A DNA stretch of 64,000 nt, taken from positions 91,645-155,644 of the forward strand of contig JAUIRK010000064.1 in NCBI GenBank assembly GCA_030549495.1, in the 5' to 3' direction. Source of the stretch: Nectonema munidae. Taxonomy: Eukaryota > Nematomorpha > Nectonematoida > Nectonematidae. The translations under genes were made by a program, and so were the position numbers. Below are positions 25,371-36,934 of the stretch, in pieces (the first letter of the stretch is position 1; each line of letters begins with the position of its first letter). The notes below the pieces were generated by a model. The model was not told where the DNA came from. It worked only from the letters and a program-made list of their open reading frames with translations, and searched no databases.

Positions 25371-25640
25371 ACTGTCACCCACTTTGAGAACCATTGGTCC
25401 CTTATACTTCACTACATATATATAAACTAAAAAGGATACACATTTGTCTTGCGCTTAATCAAAAATACTGAAGATCCATATATTGCACAATTAAAAAAAA
25501 CAAAGACAATATAAAAATAAAAGTATATTAAAAAATTATTTATGTGTTTCTTATACAAAATAAGAATTAAAAGTTTAGTACAGTACTTTCACTTAAAACG
25601 AATCCGATTATAACGAACTCCGCTTATAACCGAGAGATTT
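25371..25640. repeat. hAT end and pogo-type end
   Basis: On the minus strand from 25396, AATGGTTCTCAAAGTGGGTG resembles the start of hAT ends. From about 25580 on the plus strand, CAGTACTTTCACTTAAAACG followed by AATCCGATTATAACGAACTCCGC resembles pogo ends with repeated TTATAACGAA motifs. No transposase is attached to either. Confidence 0.45.
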
Positions 25641-26730
25641 CATTAATCCCTTCAAAAAACAGTAAATTAAACGTGATTTATAAAAAAAAAATGTCATTAT
25701 AACGAAGAAATTTTTTTTTTTAATTTTAACTAAAAACTAAAATTTGTGAACCAACTAAATTTCTTGTGTCAGTTTGTGTTCTTGGATCGCACTTAGCAAA
25801 GGCTTCGCTAAGCTGACAAAATTCGAATAACAGGTTTGCGCAAACACACTGCATAAACTAGTGTGTCCTTCTTGCAAAATTTTAATCATTCTCCAAAAAT
25901 TCAAATATTTGATCGTTTACAAATAACGCAACCAATTTTCCTTAATTTTTGACGCCCGTTCTCAACTTTTGGATATCTATATTCCTCCTACTTTATGGCA
26001 AGTATGTCAATTTTGTTATACCTTTCCCCGACGTTTAGTTGTGGTGGACAAGTTTATCCTCCTAGAAGAAACAAATTAGAAGGAACTACAGGAGACATTC
26101 TCATATTTTTACACTAAAACTTAATAGCTAATTTTACACATAAAATTTTTTTATTTTTTAATAAATATTTTAATGTAATAGAGACTTTTATTATGAGGTT
26201 TAGTAGCTATTAATTCTAAATAATTAAAAAAAAATTTATACTTAGATATTGGCGTTAAGCATCGATATCTACATCTTAAAATGTAATCGGAATCGAAATC
26301 CTCCAGGAAATGGAAAAAAAATTTCAAGGACCAGAATTATATAAATTATCATGAAAGATACCAGAGTTTAGGAACGAGAAATATTGGGCTGGACACAGTA
26401 GTATAATACTGATACTAAAGATAAAGCATTAAATTGTAGTTATTTTCTCTAAAAGAGCATTATGAATCTGAAACAAGCCAGAATGGTAAACTTATAATCT
26501 ATAAATTCTTCATGGCTATGGTTTCTCGACAGAAAGTTAGGGTTTTGCATCTTCTTCGGCAATGTCGACTCTAGGTCCGATAGGCTTCCTGGTGTAAATG
26601 AAAAAAGTGGAAAAGAACTTAACTCACAAGCGTACAACGTAAGATAGATCTTACATATATTTTTTTAATAAAATGGTCAGTACTAAATGCTTTGCTTCTT
26701 TCTTAAAATAAACTTTTATCTGTTATCACT
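25641..26730. other. Intronic DNA of FBXW5
   Basis: AT-rich sequence with no recognisable element. A minus-strand frame at 26449..26637 has acceptor-like sites but no similarity to FBXW5. Confidence 0.35.
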
Positions 26731-26744
26731 AGAAATGCCGCTTT

Positions 26745-27564
26745 ATTACAAAGGATGACTTGTGGGGACATTTATTTGAAGACGACTTAGCGATATTGGC
26801 AGAAAGCAAGGAAGGTCTTGAAGAGAGAATTGTAAAATGGCAAGAGAACTTAGAGAAGCTTGGGCTAAAGATGAATGCTACGAAGACAGAAGTGATGTTA
26901 TGTAATAAAAATGATGATTTTCAATTGCAAATTGAAGATAGACATGGAGAAAAGCTGAATCAAGTAAAAAACTTTAAGTATTTGGGTACACAAATTTCCG
27001 AGAAAGGAAGTTGTGAAAAAGAGGTGCAAGCAAGGATCAATGTCAGCTGGTTGAAATGGAGAGAAGTAAAAACAGTTATAGATGACAAAAGAATGCCCAT
27101 GAAAGTGAAAGCGAAGATTTACGCAAGAATTGTAAGACCAGTAATGACATATGGATGTGAATGCTGGAGCTTAGGAAAAAAAGACCAAAGGAAATTAGCA
27201 GCAACTGAGAAGAAGATGCTTAGAAAAATTATGGGAATAACACCAAAAGACCAAAAGAGAACTGAAGAAGTGAGAGAAAAGACAGGAGTTGGAATAAGTG
27301 CATGGCAGTAGCGGAACGCAGCAAATTACGGTGGTACGGACACCTTTTAAGAAAGAAAGAAAACGCCATAGTGATACAAGCGATGGATAAAAAAGTTGAT
27401 TGAAAAAGAAACAGGGAAAGACAAGGAAAAAGATGGACTATAGCAACCGACTCCAAGATCTTGGTCTCAACAAAGAGGATGCTTACTACAGGAAAAAATG
27501 GGGAGAGCGGATTGTAACCACCGACTCCCAACTTGGGATTAAAGTGTAGTCAAAGAAGAAGACG
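26745..27564 (+). mobile_element. 5'-truncated RTE-like LINE with 14-bp target duplications
   Basis: The 820-bp insert is bounded by AGAAATGCCGCTTT at 26731..26744 and again at 27565..27578. That is a perfect 14-bp target-site duplication, as target-primed reverse transcription makes. It begins within the reverse-transcriptase catalytic motif (LFEDDLAILAESKEGL, equivalent to YADDLALLAES). It runs through FKYLGTQISEKGSCEKEV, RIVRPVMTYGCECWSLGKKD, and MLRKIMGITPKDQKR. After 27300 the frame shifts to SKLRWYGHLLRKKE, the usual RTE tail. It ends in a GAAGAAGAC repeat, typical of RTE 3' ends. The insertion sits in the FBXW5 large intron, antisense to the gene. Confidence 0.9.
26760..27311 (+). pseudogene. 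RTE reverse transcriptase, C-terminal portion
   Basis: 183 codons open from the catalytic motif (F-E-D-D instead of Y/F-A-D-D) to a TAG at 27309, then a +1 shifted continuation to a stop near 27401. Fingers and palm N-terminal to the motif are missing through 5' truncation. It is the same family as the relic at 2090..2767, which carries the complementary N-terminal half. Confidence 0.85.
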
Positions 27565-27578
27565 AGAAATGCCGCTTT

Positions 27579-29444
27579 TGATTGCATATTGCTAGGCACA
27601 TTGATAGGGGGAAAGGCTGAGCTCGTTCCCTACCCCCCCCCCCCCCCAAATTTATTTTGTACACCCCCCACACCCTCTTACCTGGAATTCCATTGAAATG
27701 TATAAATGTATACACTTTCTAATATTTCAACCCCCTTAGAATCAGTGTTGCCATACTCTGTTTAGGGTCTTGAACGTGGGTTGGATATTGGAAATAATAA
27801 GATTCCTACATACAAATAGTCAAACTAACTATTTGAGACTTGATGAATTTAAGAAATTTGAAAAAAAATAGAATACATTTAAATTTTCAAAAAAAATCTT
27901 ATCATGAATGGAATCATATACATGTACTAGATGTATTGGAATACTTGCGAAAAAATACAATTGAAATAAACAAAATAACATATAGGATTAAGTAAGAATC
28001 GTCATTGAGATTACCACACACCATGAGTCGTAGCAACCCATACTTCACTTGCCAAGTTTTTAATGGGTCTGCAAAATTTATTATATAAGTACACTACTTT
28101 GTATACTAATAGCGATCGTGAATTAACTTAAATCCATTGAATCCACATTTTGGAGTTAGGTTCGATTGAATCCTTCATTTTAATTGTGGTTTTTATCCCC
28201 CTGACTATGCGTTTTACGCGTTACATTTAGCTAGTTCCCTTGTTATACATTTCTTCAAGTTTTGAATTTCTTAACGAAAACTGACTAATTGTGTAAATTA
28301 TCTTATCATCTTATTCTTTTTATTGTTTACCTTATTTTCTTTTTTGTTAGTTTCTTAATCTTCCCAAAATGTATGGAGACCGAACACATGAGGGTTAGAC
28401 CTTCTACTACATAGGGGCATTGTCGTAATCTTTCAGAACGGATGCAACTTAATCCAAGGTTATTGAATTCAAAAAACTTTTTTGAATACCTTTTTCGAGC
28501 TAAAATCTTTGCAAATGTTTCCATAATCGTTGGAAACCTACATGACGTTGTTGACCTCGATCCGATAAAATTTTCTTTATCTATAATCAAATTTGAGTTA
28601 AGATATGCTATTTTGACGATTGCATTCGAAAATTGAACCTCGAAAGTATCCTGTGATAAAAAAATATTTGAAAACTTTTTGAAAGTGCAGGATATGATTC
28701 ATAGGTTAAGGATCTAAAATGACTGTACAAACACAGTATCTACTTGCGCAGATCTGAGGTAGTTGTATGTCAACTTGAACTTAAATTTCACTAATTTGTC
28801 TTTGCAATAATTTTATTAAAATGTCAAAATGTTTTGATATAAAAATGTTAGAAATGAGGAGGCATTAAGATAATTCCTTAAAAACATAATTTAAGAAATA
28901 AGATCATAAGAATTTGGCAAAATCTATAGTTAATGTTTTGAATTGAAGATATGAAGCAAAGGAGGCATAACGTATAATGTAAATTTTGGAAATAATCTTG
29001 TTTGTAATAAAAATAAATATTTCAACTTAGTTGAATAAAAAATAAAATATTTTTGATAATAAAGTAGAATAAACACGTTGACTTTAATATGACATCATAA
29101 ATTACTTCTTAGCAAAAAGATGCAGAAAATAAAAAGAAGACACACAATTGCATAACTTAGTGAAAACAAATCACCACTCAAGCATGAATATCTTTACAAA
29201 ATTAGCCCCAACACACACACACACACACATGTTAAATCATTATGTCCAATCTGTAATCAGCATATACAACACCCAACATATGTTTAATTGGCCACACACA
29301 CAGAGACAACTACACCAATTTATTTGTAGTCTAATCCGTGACGAGTGATGAACTTACTAGAGAAGCTGGGCAACCATTGGTTTTTCTTGACCTTGGAACT
29401 CAGAATTTAAGATCCTTATGTAGCACTTGGTAATAAGTGGAAGC
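27579..29444. other. Intronic DNA of FBXW5; simple repeats only
   Basis: A 15-bp C run sits at 27633..27647 and a (CA)n microsatellite at 29211..29228. A minus-strand open frame at 28327..28590 was examined and matches no FBXW5 segment. Confidence 0.4.
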
Positions 29445-29594
29445 CTACTCATGGATCCAGCAGTACACCATAGGGTGACTGTTTTGTTGATTGTCTGGCA
29501 TTAAACTCGGCTGATGCAAAAGTGTAACAGCAAAAGTTTCAGATAAAACTGACTGATTACACTGATCTGATATTAAAGTAGTGTAATCTCGGGC
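29445..29594 (-). CDS. Candidate alternative 3'-terminal exon of FBXW5
   Basis: It is preceded by a strong acceptor (CTTATGTTTTTTTTAG ending at 29595) 377 nt downstream of the exon-1 donor. It is open in the required phase 0 for 49 codons (ARDYTTLISDQCNQ... to WIHE) and ends in TAG. AATAAA on the minus strand follows at 29322..29317. The peptide has no similarity to FBXW5, so it would make a truncated form lacking the last WD repeats. An open frame this long could arise by chance in this region. Confidence 0.25.
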   Translation of the reverse strand, partial: ARDYTTLISDQCNQSVLSETFAVTLLHQPSLMPDNQQNSHPMVYCWIHE

Positions 29595-29971
29595 CTAAAA
29601 AAAACATAAGAAAAATCAAACAAACAGACAAGAAATCAGTATTTGATTCAAAGAGAGGCAAAATATATGTCATATGAAAGTCGTGTTTATTCTACTTTAT
29701 ATTTGATTTCAAAAATATTCAATTTTTAATTAATTCAATAAATTTGAAATATTTATTCTTTAAGTTTATTTCAAACTAAAACATATATTAAATGTATACT
29801 TCAAATATCTCTTACCATAAATTTGTGCTCTTTGTGTGATTTAATTTCTGAACTTCTGATGCCTCACTTCAAACATTTTCAAAGTTTATATATAAATTTA
29901 GTCGTGTTATGTAATTTTACATTTTCAAAAAGTTTGATAAAAGATACTTTTAAGAGAAAACAAAGACTTAC

Positions 29972-31348
29972 CTTCAATGACAACAAATCAATTGTAAGAA
30001 TAGAACTTTCACAGGCCCTTTGAGGCTTTATAATAGAGACATAAAGCTCAGACTGATCAGGAGATATAGTAAGGCCAGTTATAATATCATTGACATTAAT
30101 TATTCTCCATTTCATTTCTAGATTTGATTCTTTGTTAACGGGATCCAAGTTATGAGAAAGACTGGCTACTTCGCAGAAAAATTCCGGCAAAACTTTAAGA
30201 ATAGCTATTTTAGAGGATTGCTTGTCTCCAAATGTAAAGATTAAATATTTTGGAAGAACATTATAAATTTGATTTGAATAAAAAGACGTGATTGTATTGC
30301 TAAGCTTATTTCGCAATGATTGTCGTCTAAGATTTGGCAATGATTGTTCGGAGAGTGGTTTGAAATATGTATTTAAATTCTCTTGCATATGCGTAGTAAT
30401 TCCAGAAAAACTCTGCGATTTAGTGTAAGCACGTTGTTGTTTATAAAAGCTACTTGGCGAGAGAAAAAAAGAGGCATTTAAAAAGTTAGGAAGAGAATGG
30501 AACAAACGGGGTGAAAGTGTTTCACAACCTGTGCTATTTTGATGATTACTGAAAAGACTCACGATTTTCATATTAGAAGGCGTGTACCTGCGATGAATAT
30601 TAAAATGATTCATGCGAAACAAAATGACTTCTTCGGGTAAATCTAATTCCTGAAAGGCTTTGACCAAAATAGCATCGAGAAATGGAGAATCAAACGTTAT
30701 GTTATCACAACTAGAAGTAAAGGTGAGGAAATAGCTTTCGTTGTACCACGCTCCAAACGCCGTTAAAGGAGAGAGTGAAACCTTAGAGAGAAATGTAACT
30801 TCAAAAGGCGATAACTCAAATATTATTATTTCTCCATGAAAATCATCGGAACATTTGAGATGTCCACAAACCATCAAAAGTTTGTCATTTAAACTGAAGG
30901 AAGAGTTTACTGGAAAATGCCATCCAAAAATTTTCATATCGATATCCTGCCAGAGTGTTACTTTGTAAAGAGCTTCTAATTCCCATATCTTGGCAAAACC
31001 GTCTTCCGAGCAAGAGCATAACAAATCACCACTATTTGAAAATACTATACTAAGAATTTTTGCTTTGTGGGCTTTAAAATTTTCCTCACAATGGATGGGA
31101 GAGGCAACCAAGTCTCTTTTGAATTCGTTGAACCAGGAAGCACGATACTGCAACTTGACATTCACAGCTTCACGGAAAGAAGTGCAGAAGCGCTGAATAA
31201 AAAAGGCCTTCCATATTTTGTTGCTCCTGTAAAGGGAGAACCAGTGCCTACACACTAAAGCTGACGAACAAACATCACACGGAGAAAGGCGAGAAAATAT
31301 TTGAATGTATATGTCAGGCGGCAATGTAGACCAGGTAAAGGAAAACAT
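29972..31348 (-). CDS. FBXW5: FBXW5 first exon: F-box and N-terminal WD40 repeats
   Basis: 459 codons. The start ATG has purine at -3 and an in-frame TGA three codons upstream, which fixes the start. Residues about 8-50 form the F-box (LPPDIYIQIFSRLSPCDVCS, then ALVCRHWFSLYR..IWKAFF), which binds SKP1 in SCF ligases. Residues about 92-125 form a WD repeat (FKAHKAKILSIVFSNSGDLL..CSEDGFAKIWEL). Later PKYLIFTFGDKQSSKIAILK and ITGLTISPDQSELYVSI match human FBXW5 SKYLIFTTG and IIGMGLSPDNRYLYVNS. The exon ends at a consensus donor (TTGAAG|GTAAGT) after IDLLSLK, phase 0. FBXW5 acts as a substrate receptor of SCF and CUL4-DDB1 ligases; known vertebrate targets include SAS-6 and EPS8. Confidence 0.93.
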
Positions 31349-32117
31349 TTTACCTCATACATTTCTCTTCCAAAGAAACTTCATTCATTCATATCTAAAA
31401 ATTACACTTTAGATAAAAGAGTTCATCAATGACTTGTCAATAAATTTATTAGTAAAAAATATCGAAGCCTTATAGCCTTCTGAAATTTTTATTGTGTATA
31501 ATGCAGTATTTTAAAGGGCAAGACAAAATTTTCACATTTTGCATGGAATTAAAGCTTGCGTGCCAAATTCGAAAGCAAGAATTGGAGTTTTACATGTCGA
31601 CAACTTTACTCACACTCCCCCAATTTTTTCTAAAGCTTGAAGATGGCAAAAAGCACTGAAGTTCGACTCAAAGTTTTGCGCCTTCTCTTTCATGACAATT
31701 CAAGACCTAATTGTTTTACTTTTGGGATGTGAAATAAACTTCAGCAGGTGTTTATATATACTTCTATAAATACACAAAATATGAGAGAAAAATCAAAAAT
31801 ATATTACTAATATTCCACAAACTTAAAGAAACCACAGAATCCTTAAGTCAAAATGGGTCACTTACGTTCGGTAGCAAAAATGAGTATAGTCAAATAATAA
31901 AAAATATTCCTTTATCTTAAGCTATAAACAAAATAGAAAGTAATTCTACCAAAAATATTTTTTGAAAACTTTTTAAATAATAATTAAACGGAAAACAATA
32001 AATAGACTTTTGAACTCTTCAGACGTAAGCACAATGCAATCATTTATCAATTTAATTTACCTTTTTTTATTTTGATATTTTATGCCTGGTCATTGTGTCA
32101 CACGTTATGCTTGAAGC
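31349..32117. other. Upstream flank of FBXW5
   Basis: It should contain the FBXW5 promoter and 5' UTR. No TATA box or initiator could be singled out in such AT-rich DNA. No other gene seen. Confidence 0.35.
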
Positions 32118-32240
32118 AGAGGCGCATATCGTAAGAAAAAATTTTGAGGTTGGGAGGGGCGGAGTTTTATAATTTATAAAACTTATTACAAAAGAACTTT
32201 TGCCCAATGAACACACCACCATTATTACCCGACATTATAC
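32118..32240 (+). repeat. hAT-like left end
   Basis: It begins CAGAGGCGCATATCGTAAG and contains GGTTGGGAGGGGCGGAG. A similar tip occurs in inverse orientation at 39306 (minus strand CAGAGGCGTACGTATTTC). The two could bound one old element now split by later insertions, but no shared 8-bp flank exists (GCTTGAAG against GCAAAAAC), so the pairing is uncertain. Confidence 0.35.
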
Positions 32241-32637
32241 TTGCGCTGTAAGCTTTCCAACACAGTTAACTGAATAACTACACTAATTTTATCAAGTCAA
32301 ATTACCTTGCTTGTAATTCCGATTGCATCACTACTTTCTAGCACGCAAGACAGTGATTCCTGGCAAGTGTTTCATTATATTTTATTATTCAAAGCTCTTT
32401 CCATTGATATTAAATTTAGTAAAACAATGCATTCTAGTTAATAAAAAAATCCTAAATTTTGAGACCAATTAAATAGCAAATCGAATATGTTAAATATTCA
32501 ACTTAATATGGTGTATCAAGTTAACTGTGTAAGCCCACCGAGACAGCTTACGTCAACTCTGCTTTAGTAAGTTTATAAAGTAGAGTAATGAATTTGATAA
32601 ATTTGCGTAAAACACTCTAAGGAATAGAGTGTAAACA

Positions 32638-33560
32638 AGAGGTAGGCAAACTAAGTTTCTGGTCAAGATGCGGCCCTCTAAAATTTTTAATGCTCAATCA
32701 CCGTTAGTTTACTATCATTGATGCAAAACATTTTGATAGGCTGAAACATTTTAAATATTTATACTACACGCCTATCACTGATTGGTTCAAACTACGTTCA
32801 CCAAAATGGCCCTCTTTTTTCTCCTGTTTCAGTTTTTTCAGTTGAGTGTATTTTAATTTTTGAAGAACGAAGTTACTTTTGATTTATAATTATTATTTTA
32901 AGCTTAATAATATTTTTTTCAAGATTACATTTTCTTACAGATCTTTTCAAATAAATTTATCTCTAAAATTAAAATTTTGATGGAAAAAAATGATTTATTA
33001 AACACTTTAAATCAATAAAAAAAACCTTGAAAAAAATGTCACAAAAACATTTCGTTTGTTTCTTCAAAACTTGTCTTGCCTATTTTAAATATTGCCCATT
33101 TTACTTTGCCATGCGGCCTTTTAGGTTTGAATTTTTGGATGCCATTCGTTCAGGAAAAAGTTTTTGACCGTTTGTATAAACGATAAAACCGATGAAGAAA
33201 GAAAGCATGTTTTTAGCTATGAAAATCAAATTCTAAAGTGTGGAGATAATTTGATGTCAATGAAAGCACATGGAATAGATATTAGGTTTTCTAAATCATC
33301 TTACGCTTGCGAGCAACTATTTCTAATTTTTAATTCTATCAAATTACTAAAAAATAAGCAGACTTACAGATGCTATTAGTGATGAATGTGGTGCAATTAA
33401 ATTAACCAAATATGAGGCATCAATTAACAAGTTACATCAATGTTTACAGGAAAAGAAATCTCATTGATTTAAAAAAAGGATCTTAGATTTCCTGAATTTT
33501 TTGCTAATAAAAATGACAAAGTTAATTATGGATGTCTTCTTTGTAGCACTCATGTTTAAG
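32638..33560 (+). pseudogene. hAT relic with C-terminal domain remnant
   Basis: The left edge GGTAGGCAAACTAAGTTTCT followed by GATGCGGCCCTC resembles hAT ends of the GGGGTGGGCAAACTTTTTGG..GCGGCCC kind. At about 33290..33350 the reading KSSYACEQLFLIFNSIKLLK matches the hATC signature (xYxCEQLFSxMNxIKSK). A continuation DAISDECGAIKLTKYEASIN lies in another frame. An internal repeat of the GCGGCC motif is seen at 33110..33120. Heavily decayed. Confidence 0.55.
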
Positions 33561-34964
33561 AAAATCCTAGCACGTTGGAATAAAGAAATTTTGGTATGCA
33601 TTTGAGCCACGAAGTCCCTAAAATGTTCGTCGGCACTGCTTTAGGCGATCGTGAGGAGTCCATGGGACTGAGAAGGAGTCACTCAGTGGATCGTTTTGCT
33701 CAATATATTGCACCCATCTTGGGTCACCTACGATTTTTGCCAATAAGCCACATTTAAAAGAATAAATAATTTAGTTGTAAATGTGCATTTTCCTCATGGC
33801 TTAATTCTAAACTTTAAAAAATTATTTTAAAGGTCTAAATTTTAAAAAGAAGTCATTTCAAACTCCTCTGTCCATAAAAACATTTTATGCCAAACTTACC
33901 ATGTTTAATTTTACATATTCATCTTAGGAAAGCTTCTTAAGTCAATGTATATTAGTGGAAAACTTTCAATGCTTGTTGTCATACCAACATCCACATCCTT
34001 GATGACACAGCAGGCATTTGAATGTTTAACACAGAGTCAATTAAACATTTTTATAATTTTTTGCAGTGTTATATATCTATTTCACGAAAAACGTTGATTT
34101 TTAGGAACTTCTTCCTCACCCCCTTCCCCGAGCTCAGTTGAGGTTGACGTCAATTGTAAAGGATCCATAATCGTAGGACAAAATATTTAGCCATAAAACG
34201 GATTTTATGGAGTTACGGTAATATTCTTTTTCGTATTATGTGAATGCCCTTGTTGGAGATTGTAATATGAGCTATGACCGTTATTTAAGGTTGGGTAGTG
34301 GTACATTTAACTTTTTTTCCGTTTTACGCGCTTAACGTCAATTTTTTATGGTGAAATGGGGGCTTTAAAAATTTTCAAGTTGATGCCTACATTATTTCTG
34401 ACTTGGAAGCTGAACTTGGTTTGATGACATTAAGGTCATTGGCCCATAGAAGAAAATAAAATTTTGCAATTTCTCTGATAGGAGCTTTATTTATGAATAA
34501 ATTTTAATGAAATTAAAGTAGTTATGTGTATTAGTAATTATAAATGTCAAAAAAAATTTCATGAAATATTTTCAAGTTTTCCAGGATCGGTCTGTAGAAT
34601 ACAAATTTTAATTGAACATTAAATTATTTTTGCTAATTTTTTTCATTAAAGGTAGATTTCTGAAAAATATTGACTTATAAAATGTTTGAAAGAAAAGAAA
34701 AAAATTTATTATTAACAATGCTATAAATAATATTAACAATATTTGGTAAAAACTCTTTTCTATAGTTTGCTAAGAAGGCCATTAAAACGAATTTAGGAGG
34801 ATTAAATTTGAAGCGGGGATGTTTTCAAGAAAAAGGTAAGACACATAATAGAAATGAGTTTTGGATCAAGCAATGGAGTGATTGTACATGAAGAGCTAAA
34901 AGTCTGCAGGCTGTGGTATATCTTAATTTATGAAAAGCGTCCCTTTAATTTTATATATTAAATA
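33561..34964. other. Spacer with a MITE right-end relic
   Basis: 34143..34170 resembles the right end of the MITE at 4196..4359. Otherwise there is no recognisable gene. Confidence 0.4.
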
Positions 34965-35262
34965 CAGGTAATCGTCGACTTACGACGGGGTTCCGTTCTG
35001 AATAACCTGTCGTAAAGCAAACTGGACGTAAGTCGAGTAGGTACATGTCAGAGTTAAAGTTACATTTTGTAGTTATATTTAATATTTATGCCTCGAAATT
35101 CTTTTAATTCTTGATATTTACACTCACTATAGTACATGAAGGTATTATGTGTTACCTTTATATATGTATATATAATATATGCTGTTTATGTTTATAAAAA
35201 ATGTAAAAAATATAAGTCAAAAATTTAAAAACAGTTTTATTTGGACACATCACAAATAAAAA

Positions 35263-36327
35263 TTATTTTTCGCTTGTGAAAAGATGCGAACCTTCAAGAT
35301 CTTCACTGAGCGCAGCGCTAAATGAAGGAGATTCTTTTTTCAGAAACGTATTCATTTTTGTTTGAACGGTATTTTTGCGTCTCTCCTCATAAATTTCCTC
35401 ATATGGACGAAAAGCATCTAAAACCAATCTTTCAATTTTTGCAAAACGTTCAACATTAGAATCCATTTTTTCAAAATGTGCAAGAACTTTGTTGACTTGC
35501 AATAAGCCTTCTGCTAGTCCTTTGGTGCTGAAAATCCTATGCACATCCTTTTCTACTTCTGCTGTTTCTGCCACGCTTTTTTCTGTTGCCCTCATTTCTT
35601 CTGTTACTTTTTCTTCTTCAAGAACAAACAATTCTTCATTTGTCAGTTCCTCATTTTCTTTATCAAATATTTCTTGGACTTCTTCAATTTCACATTCCAA
35701 AGAAAGTTCTTTTGCCAGTGAGACTATTTTTTCTTTGATTATTTCTAAATCACTTTCACTGTCGTGGCCAGCATTAACAAATCGTTTAACGCATTTTTTC
35801 CAAATGCCATTCATGCATTTTGTAGTTAACGCTTCCCATGCTGTAGCGATATTTTTTATGCATTGAAGATTATAGTTTTTCCAAAAATCTTTCAATGATA
35901 GCTCTTCATCCATATCTGTGGCAAATATAGCTTGGGCAAAAGTCGTTTTGAGATAGTTAGCTTTAAAAACAAAAATGGCACCTTGGTCCATAGGCTGAAT
36001 GAGAGCCGTTGTGTTAGGCGGTAAAAATACAATTTTCACGTTAGGATTCAGATCAGCTAAATAAGATGAGTGTCCGGGTGCGTTATCTAATACCAATAAA
36101 ATTGTGAAAGGATGATTATTTTTAAAACAGTATTCACGAACTTGAGAAATAAAACACTTGATAAACCAATCTTCGAAAAGTTGTTGCGTCATCCAAGCTT
36201 TTCTATTTGATCGGTAATAAGCTGGAAACGTCTGTTTATTCACACTTTTAAAACATCTTGAATTTTCAGAATGGTAAATTAGAAACGGCGTCAACTTGAA
36301 ACCAGCAATATTTCCACCGAGCAACAA
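35263..36327 (-). pseudogene. Tigger transposase, catalytic and C-terminal half
   Basis: 354 codons open. The start LLGGNIAGFKLTPFLIYHSE follows directly from the N-terminal half after a one-base frame change at about 36340. Catalytic blocks two and three are intact: ILLVLDNAPGHSS, then PPNTTALIQPMDQGAI. KAWMTQQLFEDWF, YLKTTFAQAIFATDMDEELS and the acidic C-terminus match TIGD1-like transposases over their whole length. With only about one frame break in the main body and the Asp-to-Asn change, this is a fairly young dead copy. Confidence 0.9.
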
Positions 36328-36349
36328 TGTCAGCCTATCTTTAAAGGCT

Positions 36350-36934
36350 TTAAAATCCAGACATACTTTTCGCTTCTTGGTGAATATAAGAACGTTCTAG
36401 CATACGTTTCCAAATCAAAGCAGTCTCATTGACGTTAAAAAAATTTTCGGGTATGTAGCCTTCTTCTGAAATGATTGAATCTAAACTTTCAATAAACTTT
36501 TTTGCTCCTTCTTCATCAGAACTAGCAGCTTCCCCCGTGAATCTAACATTATGTAGCTGAAATCTATTTTTAAATCTTTTAAACCAGCCAGTGCTTGCAG
36601 AAAATTCTTGCCTATAATCTTTTCCAGCTCGCTTTTTTAAGGTTGCAAAAATACTCAACGCCTTTGACTGCAAAGTATGCAGGCTCAATGGAATTCTTTT
36701 TTGTATTTGGCATTCAATCCAAACATTAAGTAGCTTTTCCATTTCGTGAATAGGCCCAGTTCGTTGTTTTGTTATTACCGTCGATCTCATGGGTGCTGAA
36801 CCCTTAACAGCTTCACGAATTCTTTCTTTGTTTTTTAAAATAGTCGACACAGTAGAATGTGATAACAAAAGTTCTCGTGCAAGTTCTCCAACTTTCTTGC
36901 CATTTTCATATTGATTGATCATTTTCATTTTCAT
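36350..36934 (-). pseudogene. Tigger transposase, N-terminal half (TIGD1-like)
   Basis: A psq-type helix-turn-helix (GELARELLLSHSTVSTILKN) is followed by a CENP-B-type DNA-binding domain (PLSLHTLQSKALSIFATLKK, then FSASTGWFKRFKNR). The first catalytic block reads FNVNETALIWKRM. The usual NVDET has become NVNET, so the first catalytic aspartate is lost. Coding with KKARKAIDIDIDMK extends upstream of the first ATG of this frame. A likely original ATG at 37014 is out of frame by one base. The C-terminal KSMSGF is followed by a one-base insertion that separates it from the next half. Confidence 0.88.

Noticed and set aside
27229-27531. Minus-strand 100-codon frame
   Set aside because: Shadow of the RTE LINE 3' part.
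28327-28590. 87-codon minus-strand frame considered as the missing FBXW5 exon
   Set aside because: No resemblance to the expected YTPND or FIFLDV region.
35489-35866. Open frame antisense to the Tigger transposase
   Set aside because: Shadow of the minus-strand transposase; Ser/Phe-rich composition comes from the opposite strand's acidic C-terminus.
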